A stretch of 40,038 bases of DNA from Bacteroidota bacterium (GTDB lineage: Bacteria; Bacteroidota; Bacteroidia; Chitinophagales; Saprospiraceae), in NCBI GenBank assembly GCA_016234735.1, contig JACRAN010000089.1, positions 1 to 40,038 of the forward strand, read 5' to 3'. Every line of letters begins with the position of its first letter. The stretch's first letter is position 1. The position numbers were made by a program, and so were the translations under genes. Below the pieces are notes generated by a model. That model did no database searches and was not told where the DNA came from. It saw only the letters and a list, made by a program, of their open reading frames with translations. Positions 7,784-16,313 of the stretch are shown here, piece after piece.

Positions 7784-10099
7784 TCACCGACTTCCCACCA
7801 AAAGCCTCACCATCGGCAACACGACCACCGCCCTATCTTCGTCGTAATCAACAACTTGTGGGCTTGCTGCGCCGACCTGCCCTTGCTTCGCAAGGTCGAG
7901 CATCCGCTCCCGTTCCGGCGGGGGGAAGCGGGAAAAAGTGCGCCGCAGCAGTGGCAGCACGTCGCTGAAATTCTCCTCGCCCAACTCCCCCACCCACTCG
8001 TCGAGCAGGTTCCAAAGCGCTGAATTGTGCAGGAGCAACAGGCCGCTGCCTTGCAGGAACCCTTCGAGCCATTGCGCAGCGGCGAGCGGCGGCGAAGCGC
8101 GGGAGAGTGCGAACCGCATCCGGGTGGCGGTTTCCGCTTCGCTGAATATTTTTTTGTCGAACAAAATCCTCGTGCAGGCACCCGCGAGGATGCCGTTCAC
8201 GTGGGCGTTATCGGCAATGTTGTGAAGGCTGTCGAACCATTGCCCGAAGTAAGTCGCCTCGTTGAGCAAACCGAGCGCCCGGTTCACGGCAAGCAGTTTG
8301 TCGAATGCCTCCTTCGAAGCGTCCTCGTCGAGGTGGTGGACGGCGGCAGGCAGGCCGATGCAGATTCTGGGCACCAGGTGCCGCACGACCTGCTCCACCG
8401 CCTCAATGTCCGTGCCCCGCGTGTTGCCGTATCGCACGATTTGCGCCAGCGGCGGCAGGGCATCCATCAGGTGGTAAACGTCGGTGGTGAGGGCGGCGAG
8501 GTTTTCCAGTTTGTGCAGCAGGCTGCCGAAAGCCGCTGGCAGGTTGGCGTTCAACGTCAGTTTCACGAGCGAGGTGAGGGCCGGGAGCGCCGATGTTTCG
8601 GCTGTTTTTTTGGTCAAAAAATTCACGCAAGCCTCTTCCAGCGTATTGCCCCAGGCTCCCATTTCGATGATGCGGATGGCAAATTCAGGCGACCATTTCA
8701 TTTTCCAAAACTCCTTGAAACCGCCCGCCGACTGGTGGCGGTTGAGTTCAACGAGTTTGCCCCACGGGATGTCGAGCAGGTTCAGGCGGTGCAGCAGGTG
8801 GCTTTTCAGCCTGCCCGGTTCCTCCCGGAGGTCGATGCCGCCCTGCGGGTTGGCGGCGGTGGCACCCAGCCATTCCTCGTCGGTGGTCTCCCAGTGCTTC
8901 GTCAGGCGGGCGGATTTCACGGCCTGCTCGATGTCCCGTTGCAGCGGCACCACCGGAACGTTGTCCGGCACACTGCCGACTTTGTTGCCCGTAATCAGCT
9001 TATTTTCAATGAGTTGCAATCGTTCCCCGTCGCCTTCGCAGATGGTCGTCACGGCGGCTTCCTTCAGTTCGTCGATGCCGGGCACGGCCAGCCCTCGCAG
9101 CGTCGCCAGCGTCTCCGCCAGCCGGATGCCCTCGATGACGTGTGCCGAGGAAGCATCCAAATCCTCCGCCCGGAACAGCCTTGCCACGTTGATCATCCAG
9201 TGGGTCGCTGCTTCTTTTTTTTCTGAAAAAAGCAACTCGTACCACGCCGGGGAAATCACCCCCGACCGGTAGCCGCTCTGAAACGTCAGCCGGTCGTAGC
9301 TCCAGGGAATCCAGGTGGCAGTGGTTTTGATTTTTTTAATGCCCTTCAACAGCGCCGCATCGTGGCTGGCCTTGATTTTTTCAAAACCATGCAACGTCGG
9401 TACGTGCCACGCCCCGCAAACGATGGCGATGTTTTGAAAACCGTCCTTCGCCGCCTGCCGGATGGTTTGGCGCATGTGTGCTTCCCGCTGGAGCGTCCGG
9501 GACGACTCCTCCACGCCTTCGCGCAGGGCCGCCACCATCTGGTGGGTGGCGGCGAAAATGTCCGTCTCGTGGTCGGGGTTTTCAAACATGACCTCCCACC
9601 AGCGCTCGCTGTCGGCGTAACCTGCAAGGCGGGCGAGGTGTGCCATCGGGTCGATGCGGAATTGCCGCTCCTCCGGGGCCGTTTTTTCGCTTGTCCCTTC
9701 GGGAAAAAAATCCAGCGATGCCTGCGGGTTCTGCCGCTCCATTTCGTCCAACGCAAAGCTCAGTTCCATCGGCAAATCCATGAACCGCACGGGAATGTCG
9801 TGGCTGAGGGCGAAGCAGATGGCTTGCCACTCCGGCGAAAATTCGGCGAAGGGCAGGTAGCTGGCTTTGCCCAAATCTTTCGGGTCGTAGATGAGCATGG
9901 AGACGGGAGGGAGGAGGGATTGACGATTGGGGGTGTCTGCTTCCGCAATCGTAAATCGTAAATCGTAAATCGTCAATAACCCTTGCGCATCGGCGGGCGC
10001 TTCGACCAGCAGACAGTCGGGCGGATGGGCTTCGAGGGCCTTGAGGACGGCCCTCGAAGAGCCGGGGCCGTGGTGACGGATGCCGAGGAGGTGGAGCAT
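7784..10099 (-). CDS. DUF5682 family protein
   Basis: The 771-residue protein opens with HLLGIRHHGPGSSRAVLKAL and contains LVEAPADA (31-38), LIYDPKD (69-75), PFAEFSPEWQA, FMDLPME and IVCGAWHVPTL. These identify DUF5682, whose N-terminal part resembles the EreA/ChaN/TraB-like fold with conserved Glu and His residues; the remainder is helical. As I recall, the family usually occurs in operons with a SWIM zinc-finger protein, DUF5691, a MoxR ATPase and a VWA protein, but none is here. Instead it starts 6 nt after an AbiEii-like nucleotidyltransferase. Residues 43-51 (TIYDLRFTI) are encoded by a heptamer array, and roughly residues 43-63 look like an insertion relative to other members. Activity is unknown. 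Confidence 0.8.
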   Translation of the reverse strand: MLHLLGIRHHGPGSSRAVLKALEAHPPDCLLVEAPADAQGLLTIYDLRFTIAEADTPNRQSLLPPVSMLIYDPKDLGKASYLPFAEFSPEWQAICFALSHDIPVRFMDLPMELSFALDEMERQNPQASLDFFPEGTSEKTAPEERQFRIDPMAHLARLAGYADSERWWEVMFENPDHETDIFAATHQMVAALREGVEESSRTLQREAHMRQTIRQAAKDGFQNIAIVCGAWHVPTLHGFEKIKASHDAALLKGIKKIKTTATWIPWSYDRLTFQSGYRSGVISPAWYELLFSEKKEAATHWMINVARLFRAEDLDASSAHVIEGIRLAETLATLRGLAVPGIDELKEAAVTTICEGDGERLQLIENKLITGNKVGSVPDNVPVVPLQRDIEQAVKSARLTKHWETTDEEWLGATAANPQGGIDLREEPGRLKSHLLHRLNLLDIPWGKLVELNRHQSAGGFKEFWKMKWSPEFAIRIIEMGAWGNTLEEACVNFLTKKTAETSALPALTSLVKLTLNANLPAAFGSLLHKLENLAALTTDVYHLMDALPPLAQIVRYGNTRGTDIEAVEQVVRHLVPRICIGLPAAVHHLDEDASKEAFDKLLAVNRALGLLNEATYFGQWFDSLHNIADNAHVNGILAGACTRILFDKKIFSEAETATRMRFALSRASPPLAAAQWLEGFLQGSGLLLLHNSALWNLLDEWVGELGEENFSDVLPLLRRTFSRFPPPERERMLDLAKQGQVGAASPQVVDYDEDRAVVVLPMVRLLVGSR
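9947..9974. repeat. Four-copy heptamer array (AATCGTA) inside the DUF5682 coding sequence
   Basis: Four consecutive units of AATCGTA, the last with one change, lie inside the gene and encode residues 43-51 on the minus strand. Three units make 21 nt, so blocks of three copies keep the frame. Similar arrays elsewhere in the window are mostly intergenic. Confidence 0.9.
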
Positions 10100-10105
10100 G
10101 TGGGT

Positions 10106-10738
10106 CTAAAAAATAGCGTAAGGTTTTTGAACAGCAGCGACCAGCCTTTTTTTCATTGCTTCGATGGTTATTTTTTTGACCATCATCGGCTTGTTTGCTT
10201 CAAAATCTATATCTCCAAAGTAGGCAACTGCTTTGACCGGGATGGCAGGATTGGAATGCGGGTACTTTACTTCATAGGCTTCCAGCATGGCGCTCAACGA
10301 CCTGATTTCCAGTAGAAAGTAAACATCAATGAAGTCTTTCAGGCGCTGACCACTGTGGGAAATGGCATTCAGTTTCATGGCGGCAATGTCCTCCAGCGAA
10401 GCCATTCTCAGGCTTTCGACTTCGAGCAATGGATTGACCAATGGATATGTGTGTGTAATAAAATCGGTTTTTACGCCTGAAATTGAGCCAATAAGTGTGT
10501 TGATGCCGAGCTTGTCAGTTTGAAAGCCATATTGGGACGAAAGATAGGTGAGCAGCGATGCAGTGTCGAATGGTTCGATGGTAAACAGGTCCAGGTCAAT
10601 CGATTGGCGATGGCCAATTTGTAAGGCCAAGGCCGTACCCCCAACCAAAAAAAAACCGGAAAGCATTTCGTCTGACTGGAGGGTTTCGAGCAATTGAAGG
10701 GTTTGCGCTGGGATGATTTTTGGTGATTTATGCAGCAT
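10106..10738 (-). CDS. AbiEii/AbiGii-type nucleotidyltransferase (toxin-like)
   Basis: The 210-residue protein has the nucleotidyltransferase signature FFLVGGTALALQIGHRQSIDLDLF near residues 30-55: a GG-T turn followed by DLDLF, whose two Asp residues bind metal. Later ASLEDIAAMKLNAISHSGQRLKDFIDVYFLL is the conserved second part, giving the KL and RxKD(F/Y)xD positions. AbiEii proteins are toxins of type IV toxin-antitoxin and phage-abortive systems, transferring nucleotides to a cellular target. I took the ATG at 10738, which overlaps the end of the upstream small gene by 11 nt; a longer frame exists to 10789. The next gene (DUF5682) starts only 6 nt downstream. Confidence 0.85.
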   Translation of the reverse strand: MLHKSPKIIPAQTLQLLETLQSDEMLSGFFLVGGTALALQIGHRQSIDLDLFTIEPFDTASLLTYLSSQYGFQTDKLGINTLIGSISGVKTDFITHTYPLVNPLLEVESLRMASLEDIAAMKLNAISHSGQRLKDFIDVYFLLEIRSLSAMLEAYEVKYPHSNPAIPVKAVAYFGDIDFEANKPMMVKKITIEAMKKRLVAAVQKPYAIF

Positions 10739-10991
10739 TGAATTCAGAATCGATGAAGATTTCGGTAAAACTCTTTTCCCTTTCACCAAGCTGTTTGCTC
10801 TGTCTGGCTACGGCCAATACTTTCTCCCGACCGTAGTACAAAATCATCTCCCGCCATTCTTTGAGGTTTCCGCGCTCGATAACCCGTTCGATCACAAGCC
10901 TGCTCGAACGGTTGAAATCGAATTTGTCAAAATCATATTCCCACAAAAGATGCCGCCGGATGTCGGGCGCTGATTTCCGCTGATTAATCAT
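10728..10991 (-). CDS. Small DUF6922-like protein, probable antitoxin partner
   Basis: The 87-residue protein begins MINQRKSAPDIRRHLLWEYD and has the pattern FNRSSRLVIERVIERGNLKEWREMILYYGREKV, which I associate with DUF6922, a small family found upstream of AbiEii-type nucleotidyltransferases in Bacteroidota. It overlaps the nucleotidyltransferase gene by 11 nt, the usual coupling of an antitoxin-toxin pair. It has no obvious DNA-binding domain. That it acts as an antitoxin is inferred from position. Confidence 0.7.
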   Translation of the reverse strand: MINQRKSAPDIRRHLLWEYDFDKFDFNRSSRLVIERVIERGNLKEWREMILYYGREKVLAVARQSKQLGEREKSFTEIFIDSEFNAA

Positions 10992-11100
10992 GTCAACAAG
11001 CGATTTTAGCTTCCAAAGTTAGCAAATTCCACTGAATTGGCACCATCCGAATTTTGCGGATTCTGCTACCTTCGCCCACATCATTCTTCAACATAATTTT

Positions 11101-11841
11101 ATGAAAACGCTTACCTCGCTTGTCATTTTTTTACTGTTTTTTTTCATCCGTTGCGATGCGCCGAAGCAGGGTGCCACAGGCGGCAAATTCAACGTGCTGG
11201 TTTTTTCAAAAACGGCAGGCTTTCGCCACGCCAGTATTCCGGACGGCATCGCTGCCATCAAAAAACTGGGGCAGGAGAACAACTTCGGGGTGGAAGCAAC
11301 GGAGGATGCCGCATTTTTCACCAAAGAAAAACTGACCGGGTACAAAGTCGTGGTGTTCCTCAGCACCACGCTGGATGTGCTGAACGACCAGCAGCAGCAG
11401 GCGTTTGAAGGCTTCATCCGCTCCGGGGGTGGCTTCCTGGGCATCCATGCGGCGGCGGACACGGAGTACGAATGGCCGTGGTACGGCAAGCTGGTCGGGG
11501 GATATTTTGAGAGCCACCCCAAACCGCAGGAGGCGGTCATCCGGGTGAAAAATGCCTCGCACATTTCGACAAAACACCTGCCCGCCGACTGGACCTGCAC
11601 CGATGAGTGGTACAACTACAAAAACCTGAACCCCGATGTGCAGGTGCTTTGCCAACTCGACGAGTCAACCTACGAGGGCGGCAAAAACGGCGCAAACCAC
11701 CCCATCGCCTGGTACCACGAGTACGATGGCGGCAGGGCGTTCTACACGGGCCGGGGGCACACGCCGGAGGCGTACAGCGAACCGCTGTTTTTGCAGCATG
11801 TTTTGGGCGGCATCCTGTGGGCTGCGGGCGGGAAGAAATGA
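11101..11841 (+). CDS. ThuA-domain lipoprotein
   Basis: The 246-residue protein carries a lipoprotein signal ending FFFIRC, with Cys18 as the probable lipidated residue. The body is a ThuA/trehalose-utilisation domain with the class I glutamine amidotransferase-like fold: NVLVFSKTAGFRHASIPDGI, VVVFLSTTLDVL, GFLGIHAAADTEY and HPIAWYHEYDGGRAFYTGRGHT. ThuA proteins are linked to sugar oxidation or to glycan breakdown; the exact reaction is unclear, and the nucleophile Cys of true amidotransferases is not evident. It stands alone, upstream of a strong terminator. Confidence 0.9.
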   Translation: MKTLTSLVIFLLFFFIRCDAPKQGATGGKFNVLVFSKTAGFRHASIPDGIAAIKKLGQENNFGVEATEDAAFFTKEKLTGYKVVVFLSTTLDVLNDQQQQAFEGFIRSGGGFLGIHAAADTEYEWPWYGKLVGGYFESHPKPQEAVIRVKNASHISTKHLPADWTCTDEWYNYKNLNPDVQVLCQLDESTYEGGKNGANHPIAWYHEYDGGRAFYTGRGHTPEAYSEPLFLQHVLGGILWAAGGKK

Positions 11842-11874
11842 AGGTAACGATTTGATTTCCAAGTTTTTATAAAC

Positions 11875-11913
11875 AAAAAAGGCGAAGCGGCAAGTTGCCG
11901 CTTCGCCTTTTTT
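11875..11913. terminator. Strong bidirectional terminator after the ThuA gene
   Basis: A perfect stem, 11875-11893 against 11895-11913, of GC-rich centre (GGCGAAGCGGCAA) flanked by A6 and T6. It lies between the ThuA gene and the convergent T9SS surface protein. Confidence 0.9.
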
Positions 11914-11927
11914 GAAACAATGCTGTG

Positions 11928-14534
11928 TCACTGCACCACCAATTTCAGGCGTCCAGCGGGCAGTCCGTCCATGTCGAGTTGGATGAAATAAAACCCGGTC
12001 ACGGCGGGGGCGGCGATTTGAAAATCGGACAGGCCAGCCTGCACCTCGAAGACCGAACGGCTCACCGTTTTTCCTTCCGATGAAAAAATCGTGGCGGTGA
12101 TTTCGCCCGGCGATTTCGTTTTGAAACCGAATTGAACCGGCCCGCCCGCTGCCGCCGGGTTCGGAAACAGACCTGCCCCTGTCAGGCTCCCGTTCACATT
12201 GTTTGTCAGCGTAAAAAGTCCGTACACCTCGTACCCGTACACATGCTGGCAGCCGAGGCCGTCCGTGATGGTCACGATGTAGTCGCCAGGCAGCAGGCCC
12301 GTCAGCGATTGGGTCGTTGCGCCGGTGTTCCACAAAAAACTGAACGGCCCCGTGCCGCCGTTGATGCTCGAAATGATGACCGACCCGTTGGGCGAAGTGA
12401 GGTACGAAGCGTTGGTGACGGACACAACAGGGCTGATTTTATTGGGATTCTCAATATCAAAACTGCCGGTCGCCGTGCAGCCTACTGCATCGGTCACGGT
12501 CACAGTGTAGCTCCCTTCGTACAGGTCGTCGATGGCCTGCGAATGGCTGCCGTTGCTCCACTCGTAGTCCAATGGCGGGATGCCGCCGGAGATGTCGAGG
12601 TCGATGGCCCCGTCCACCACGAACGGGCACGACATGTCGAAAATGTTGGCATCGACGGTGATCGGTGCTGGCAGTGGCACTTCGAAAATGAGCACCAGAG
12701 GGCATGTAGCGGAAGCATCTGAAATCGTCACCTGGTACTCGCCAGCCGGGAGGCCAGAGAGATCCTGCGTGGTGGCACCGTTGCTCCATTCGTAGCTCAA
12801 CGGCGGCGTACCTCCGGTCACTTGCAGGTCGATGGCCCCGACGGGTTCGCCGTTGCAACCCGACGGCTGCACCGCGCCTGCCCCGAAGATGCTGGAGTTG
12901 TTGTCGATGATGAAACTGCCCGGCACCGTGCCCGGCACCACCTGGCTGAGGTTTTGGTGGAACAGCAGCAGGTCGGTCACGGAACCCGTGAAATCGAGCG
13001 GAGTGCTGTCGCCAGTGCTCCCACTGGCCACGAAGTTGATGCGGCAAACAGCGGTGCCGTTCGGCACGGTGCTGCCCGACGACTGTGCGTTGAACCAGGC
13101 AAAAGTGAGTGCGCCGTCGGCCACAGCCGCCGTGCCAATGCTGCTTGGAGTGAACCCGGTCAGGTTAAAATTCGACCCGGAAAGAAAATCCAGCACGTCG
13201 GTGTCCCATTCCAGCGTGAACTGGAAGCCCCGGATGTTTTGAAAATCCTGCACGGTGAGGTCAAAACTCACCGTGTCGCCAGGGTTGCAGGCATTGAGGT
13301 TTGGCAACGAAAAAGTCGTGTTCAGCGCTGGTGGGTTGGCCGGCGATTCGTCCACTACATCGCCGATTTTTACGCCGATGAAATCCTGACCGTACAGCGA
13401 ATCCAGTAGGATATCGATGAAGATGCTCTCAGGAAACACGGTCGGGTTGGTAGGGTCGGGAAACACGTAGTTTCCCGGCACAAACCGCCACGATGTGTTG
13501 TTGGGAAAGCTCGACAACGTACCCAGCAGCACGTTTCGGATTTCGACGATGTCAAAAATATTCAATGATGCACTTTTATTCCCATCGGCAGCAATGAGTT
13601 GGTAGGGTGTGGTCAACAGTTCAATTCCCAAAATATGCCGCGAAATGGCAATCAAATCAGCCACCGTGATGTATTCGGCGTGGTTGATGTCCTTCGACGG
13701 CACGATTTCGTAGCTTGAACCTGTGAGAAGCGTACCGCAAGTGTAGTTGCCAGCCGCATCGGTTGTGTCAATGCTGATGGCGGCGGCCTGCACGGTCGCC
13801 TCCGGCACCGGGATGCTGTTCGTTTTTGAAATGTTGCCGGAGACGGCCAGCGGCGGGTTCTGCTGGAAAATCAGGAATCCGGCGCCGCCGCCGATGTCCA
13901 GCGTGGATGCCTCGAACTCGCCGTAGGGGTAGCCGTTGAAGTTGCCGCTCGACCAATCAGGTGCCGGGCCAGGCACCTGGTCGTAGATGGTCAGCACGGC
14001 AGCGGCAGGCTGCGTGACCGTCGAAAGCGGGTAGAGGCCGCTGCCGTTGCCGATGGTGAACATGTACAAATCGTCCGGTTCGTCCACGAAGAAGCCGAAG
14101 TCGTCCACCGTCGTGGCGATGTCCGACACGTCCACTGTCGAAAAATAAAACCGCACCTGCACGGGGGCGGCGATGGGGTTGGCACCAGTGATTTGCCAGT
14201 AGCGGTTCGTCACCACCCATACGTCGTTGTCGATGTAATCGGCATTGGAGAGGTTGAAAGCGCCGGTGCTGAAGCCCGCGAGGGTGCCCGCCTGCACGGC
14301 CATTCCGAGGCCGATGGAGCCGATGTCCTGGCCATTTTTTTTGATGGAAACCAAAATGCGGTGGCTGGCGCTGTTGTAGTAATGCGTCCAGCCATCGGCG
14401 TCGGTGCATTCATCATCCGCAAAAAGTACCTGGTTGGCGGTGTTGATGACCTGGAGGGGTGCCAGGTCGCACTGGGCAACGATGGCCTGCGAAACGAGCA
14501 AAAAAATAGTGGCGGCGAGTGCTAAAATCCTCAT
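11928..14534 (-). CDS. Large T9SS-secreted surface protein with dockerin-, cohesin- and SprB-like regions
   Basis: The protein has 868 residues from the ATG at 14534, which begins a clear signal peptide (1-20). Segments: an unidentified N-terminal domain (about 25-225); a carboxypeptidase-regulatory/CNA-B-like stretch (230-278); a dockerin-like pair of Ca-binding loops (281-340, with DINHAEYITVADL and DGNKSASLNIFDI); a cohesin-like beta domain (405-543, with DTVSFDLTVQDFQNIRGFQF); three SprB-like repeats (about 555-620, 628-695, 703-770, each with YEWSNG or similar and GxYxVTxxD); and a type A T9SS sorting domain (783-868, starting LFPNPA). It is probably exported through T9SS and anchored at the surface, perhaps in adhesion. 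It starts 147 bp from the divergent pnuC gene. Confidence 0.9.
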   Translation of the reverse strand: MRILALAATIFLLVSQAIVAQCDLAPLQVINTANQVLFADDECTDADGWTHYYNSASHRILVSIKKNGQDIGSIGLGMAVQAGTLAGFSTGAFNLSNADYIDNDVWVVTNRYWQITGANPIAAPVQVRFYFSTVDVSDIATTVDDFGFFVDEPDDLYMFTIGNGSGLYPLSTVTQPAAAVLTIYDQVPGPAPDWSSGNFNGYPYGEFEASTLDIGGGAGFLIFQQNPPLAVSGNISKTNSIPVPEATVQAAAISIDTTDAAGNYTCGTLLTGSSYEIVPSKDINHAEYITVADLIAISRHILGIELLTTPYQLIAADGNKSASLNIFDIVEIRNVLLGTLSSFPNNTSWRFVPGNYVFPDPTNPTVFPESIFIDILLDSLYGQDFIGVKIGDVVDESPANPPALNTTFSLPNLNACNPGDTVSFDLTVQDFQNIRGFQFTLEWDTDVLDFLSGSNFNLTGFTPSSIGTAAVADGALTFAWFNAQSSGSTVPNGTAVCRINFVASGSTGDSTPLDFTGSVTDLLLFHQNLSQVVPGTVPGSFIIDNNSSIFGAGAVQPSGCNGEPVGAIDLQVTGGTPPLSYEWSNGATTQDLSGLPAGEYQVTISDASATCPLVLIFEVPLPAPITVDANIFDMSCPFVVDGAIDLDISGGIPPLDYEWSNGSHSQAIDDLYEGSYTVTVTDAVGCTATGSFDIENPNKISPVVSVTNASYLTSPNGSVIISSINGGTGPFSFLWNTGATTQSLTGLLPGDYIVTITDGLGCQHVYGYEVYGLFTLTNNVNGSLTGAGLFPNPAAAGGPVQFGFKTKSPGEITATIFSSEGKTVSRSVFEVQAGLSDFQIAAPAVTGFYFIQLDMDGLPAGRLKLVVQ

Positions 14535-14680
14535 TGGTGTTCGATTTCCGAGTTTGAAAAAAGATGCTTTCAAAAAAGTAAAAACATTGAACTTGTACCT
14601 GATCGCGGGCATTTTGTTTCACGGGAAGTTGCCAAATTGCAGGCGATTTGGCTTTTCACGGCTCAAAAACAAAACCCAGG

Positions 14681-15301
14681 TTGGAACTACAACAGTTTTT
14701 TTCCCTACTGGCGGAGCAGCTAAAATCGCAGACCCTGCTCGATTGGGCCATCACCATCACGGCCATCCTCTACGTGTGGCTGGCGGCGAAGGAGGTAGCT
14801 TGGTGCTGGGTGTTTGGTATCATCAGTTGTGGGCTGTGGGCCTGGGCCGATTTCGCCCGCTACAACCTCTGGGTGGACGGCGTTCTCCAGGTTTTTTATG
14901 TCGGGATGGGCGTGTGGGGACTGTACTCCTGGAAGTTCGGAAGCGCCTCCGGCGCAAAACTGCCCATCGCCCGGCTGCCGGTCCGGGGGCACTTCTGGCT
15001 GCTACTGGCAGGGCTGGCACTCACGCTGGCGCTGGGTTTTGTTTTCAAAAAATACACCCCCACCTCGCTGCCCTACGCCGATTCGTTCATCACGGCCTTC
15101 TCCATCATCGCCACTTTCCTCACCATCCGGAAGGTGCTGGAAAACTGGCTCTACTGGATGGTTCTGGACACGCTGGCCGTGTTCCTGTTCCTGTCGAGGG
15201 AGGCCGTGCTGGTGGCGGGGGTGATGCTGGTTTACACCATCGTTTCGGTGTACGGCTACCGGCGGTGGCGGCGGGAGTTTGAAATCGTTGTTTCACCATG
15301 A
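14681..15301 (+). CDS. pnuC: Nicotinamide riboside transporter PnuC
   Basis: This is an integral membrane facilitator for nicotinamide riboside, feeding NAD synthesis. About seven hydrophobic segments are visible, with family features: LLDWAITITAILYVWLAAKEVAWCWVFGIIS at the start, the aromatic ARYNLWVDGVLQVFYVGMGVWGLYSW motif, and the C-terminal LYWMVLDTLAVFLFLSREAVLVAGVMLVYTIVSVYGYRRWR. No ATG is available; I chose the TTG at 14681, which gives a family-like N-terminus (206 residues), over another TTG at 14648. A thiamine-type role (PnuT) cannot be excluded from sequence alone; no riboswitch or kinase gene is next to it. Confidence 0.85.
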   Translation: MELQQFFSLLAEQLKSQTLLDWAITITAILYVWLAAKEVAWCWVFGIISCGLWAWADFARYNLWVDGVLQVFYVGMGVWGLYSWKFGSASGAKLPIARLPVRGHFWLLLAGLALTLALGFVFKKYTPTSLPYADSFITAFSIIATFLTIRKVLENWLYWMVLDTLAVFLFLSREAVLVAGVMLVYTIVSVYGYRRWRREFEIVVSP

Positions 15302-15354
15302 AAATAGAGGGAACTTCCCACCGCACCCTTGCGGATCAAGTGGGGGATGCCATC

Positions 15355-16275
15355 TCAGGTTGTTCCCGGAGCAGGAACGTTGAGCATTTCGGAGAGGATG
15401 CCTTCCTTCAAGGCGTAGGCAGAAGTGATGAGTTGGCGGATGCCTGCCTTGCGCATCACAAAATCAATCAGGGCAAAAGCCACCACGATGAGTTCGACCC
15501 GCTCAGGCGGCAACCCCGGCATCTGGCGGCGCTCTTCGATGGAGGCGTGGATTATTTTTTGGTGGATGGAATAGTAATCGTACAGCGAGACAACGGAATA
15601 AAGTGGATGTTCTTTTTGCCGGAAGAGCATGTCTTCCACCACCTCGAATGAACCGGAAGCCCCCAGCAGCAGGGGTGCCTGATGCAGCCGCAGCACCTCG
15701 TCGAGCGGTCGGAGGGTGGCCTCCAAAAATATTTCAATCATGGCAAGTTCCTCGGCGCTGATGGGGTCGTTTTTTTGAAAACGGGAGAACAGCACCTGCA
15801 CCCCGATGGGGAAACTTTGCGCCCAGAACACCTCCCGCTCGCTGGCAATGATGAACTCCACGCTGCCGCCGCCGATGTCCATGATGAGCGCTTTTCCCTT
15901 AAACCGGGGCACAGCCTGCATCACGCCGAGGTGGATGAGCCGGGCCTCTTCGTCGCCGGAAATCAGGTGGATTTGAATACCTGTGGCCTCCTCCACGGCC
16001 CGAATAAAATCGGTGGCGTTGGAAGCCCGGCGCAGTGCTTCGGTGCCGAAGACGCTGTGTTTCTCCACGCCGTATTCCTGCATTTTATTCTTAAACACGC
16101 CGATACATTCCACCCCCCGGCGGAAGGGTCCTTCGCCGATGCGGTGCAGCCCCTCCTGCCCCAGCCGTACGTACTGCCGCTCTTTGAACACGACCTCGAA
16201 CGTGCCGACGACCTTCATCTCGACAATGAGCAGATGGAATGTATTGGTGCCGCAATCGATGATTCCAAGGCGCAT
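15355..16275 (-). CDS. Ppx/GppA-family phosphatase
   Basis: This is an exopolyphosphatase / pppGpp phosphohydrolase family protein of 306 residues, the short two-lobe form without an HD domain. Conserved elements of the actin-like ATPase fold are GIIDCGTNTFHLLI (phosphate 1), VFGTEALRRASNATDFI, ISGDEEARLIHLGV and LIMDIGGGSVEFII (phosphate 2), and LLGASGSFE. It hydrolyses polyphosphate or the gamma phosphate of pppGpp; which of these cannot be told. It lies 38 bp after the small lipoprotein gene, so the two are probably co-transcribed. Confidence 0.92.
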   Translation of the reverse strand: MRLGIIDCGTNTFHLLIVEMKVVGTFEVVFKERQYVRLGQEGLHRIGEGPFRRGVECIGVFKNKMQEYGVEKHSVFGTEALRRASNATDFIRAVEEATGIQIHLISGDEEARLIHLGVMQAVPRFKGKALIMDIGGGSVEFIIASEREVFWAQSFPIGVQVLFSRFQKNDPISAEELAMIEIFLEATLRPLDEVLRLHQAPLLLGASGSFEVVEDMLFRQKEHPLYSVVSLYDYYSIHQKIIHASIEERRQMPGLPPERVELIVVAFALIDFVMRKAGIRQLITSAYALKEGILSEMLNVPAPGTT

Positions 16276-16313
16276 GGTGAAGGGTTGAATGAGAAAATAT
16301 TGAGCCTTGCCCG

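Noticed and set aside
11928-14534. Cellulosome component
   Set aside because: Dockerin-like and cohesin-like segments are present, but no cellulase or scaffoldin is near, and the T9SS and SprB features fit a surface adhesin better.
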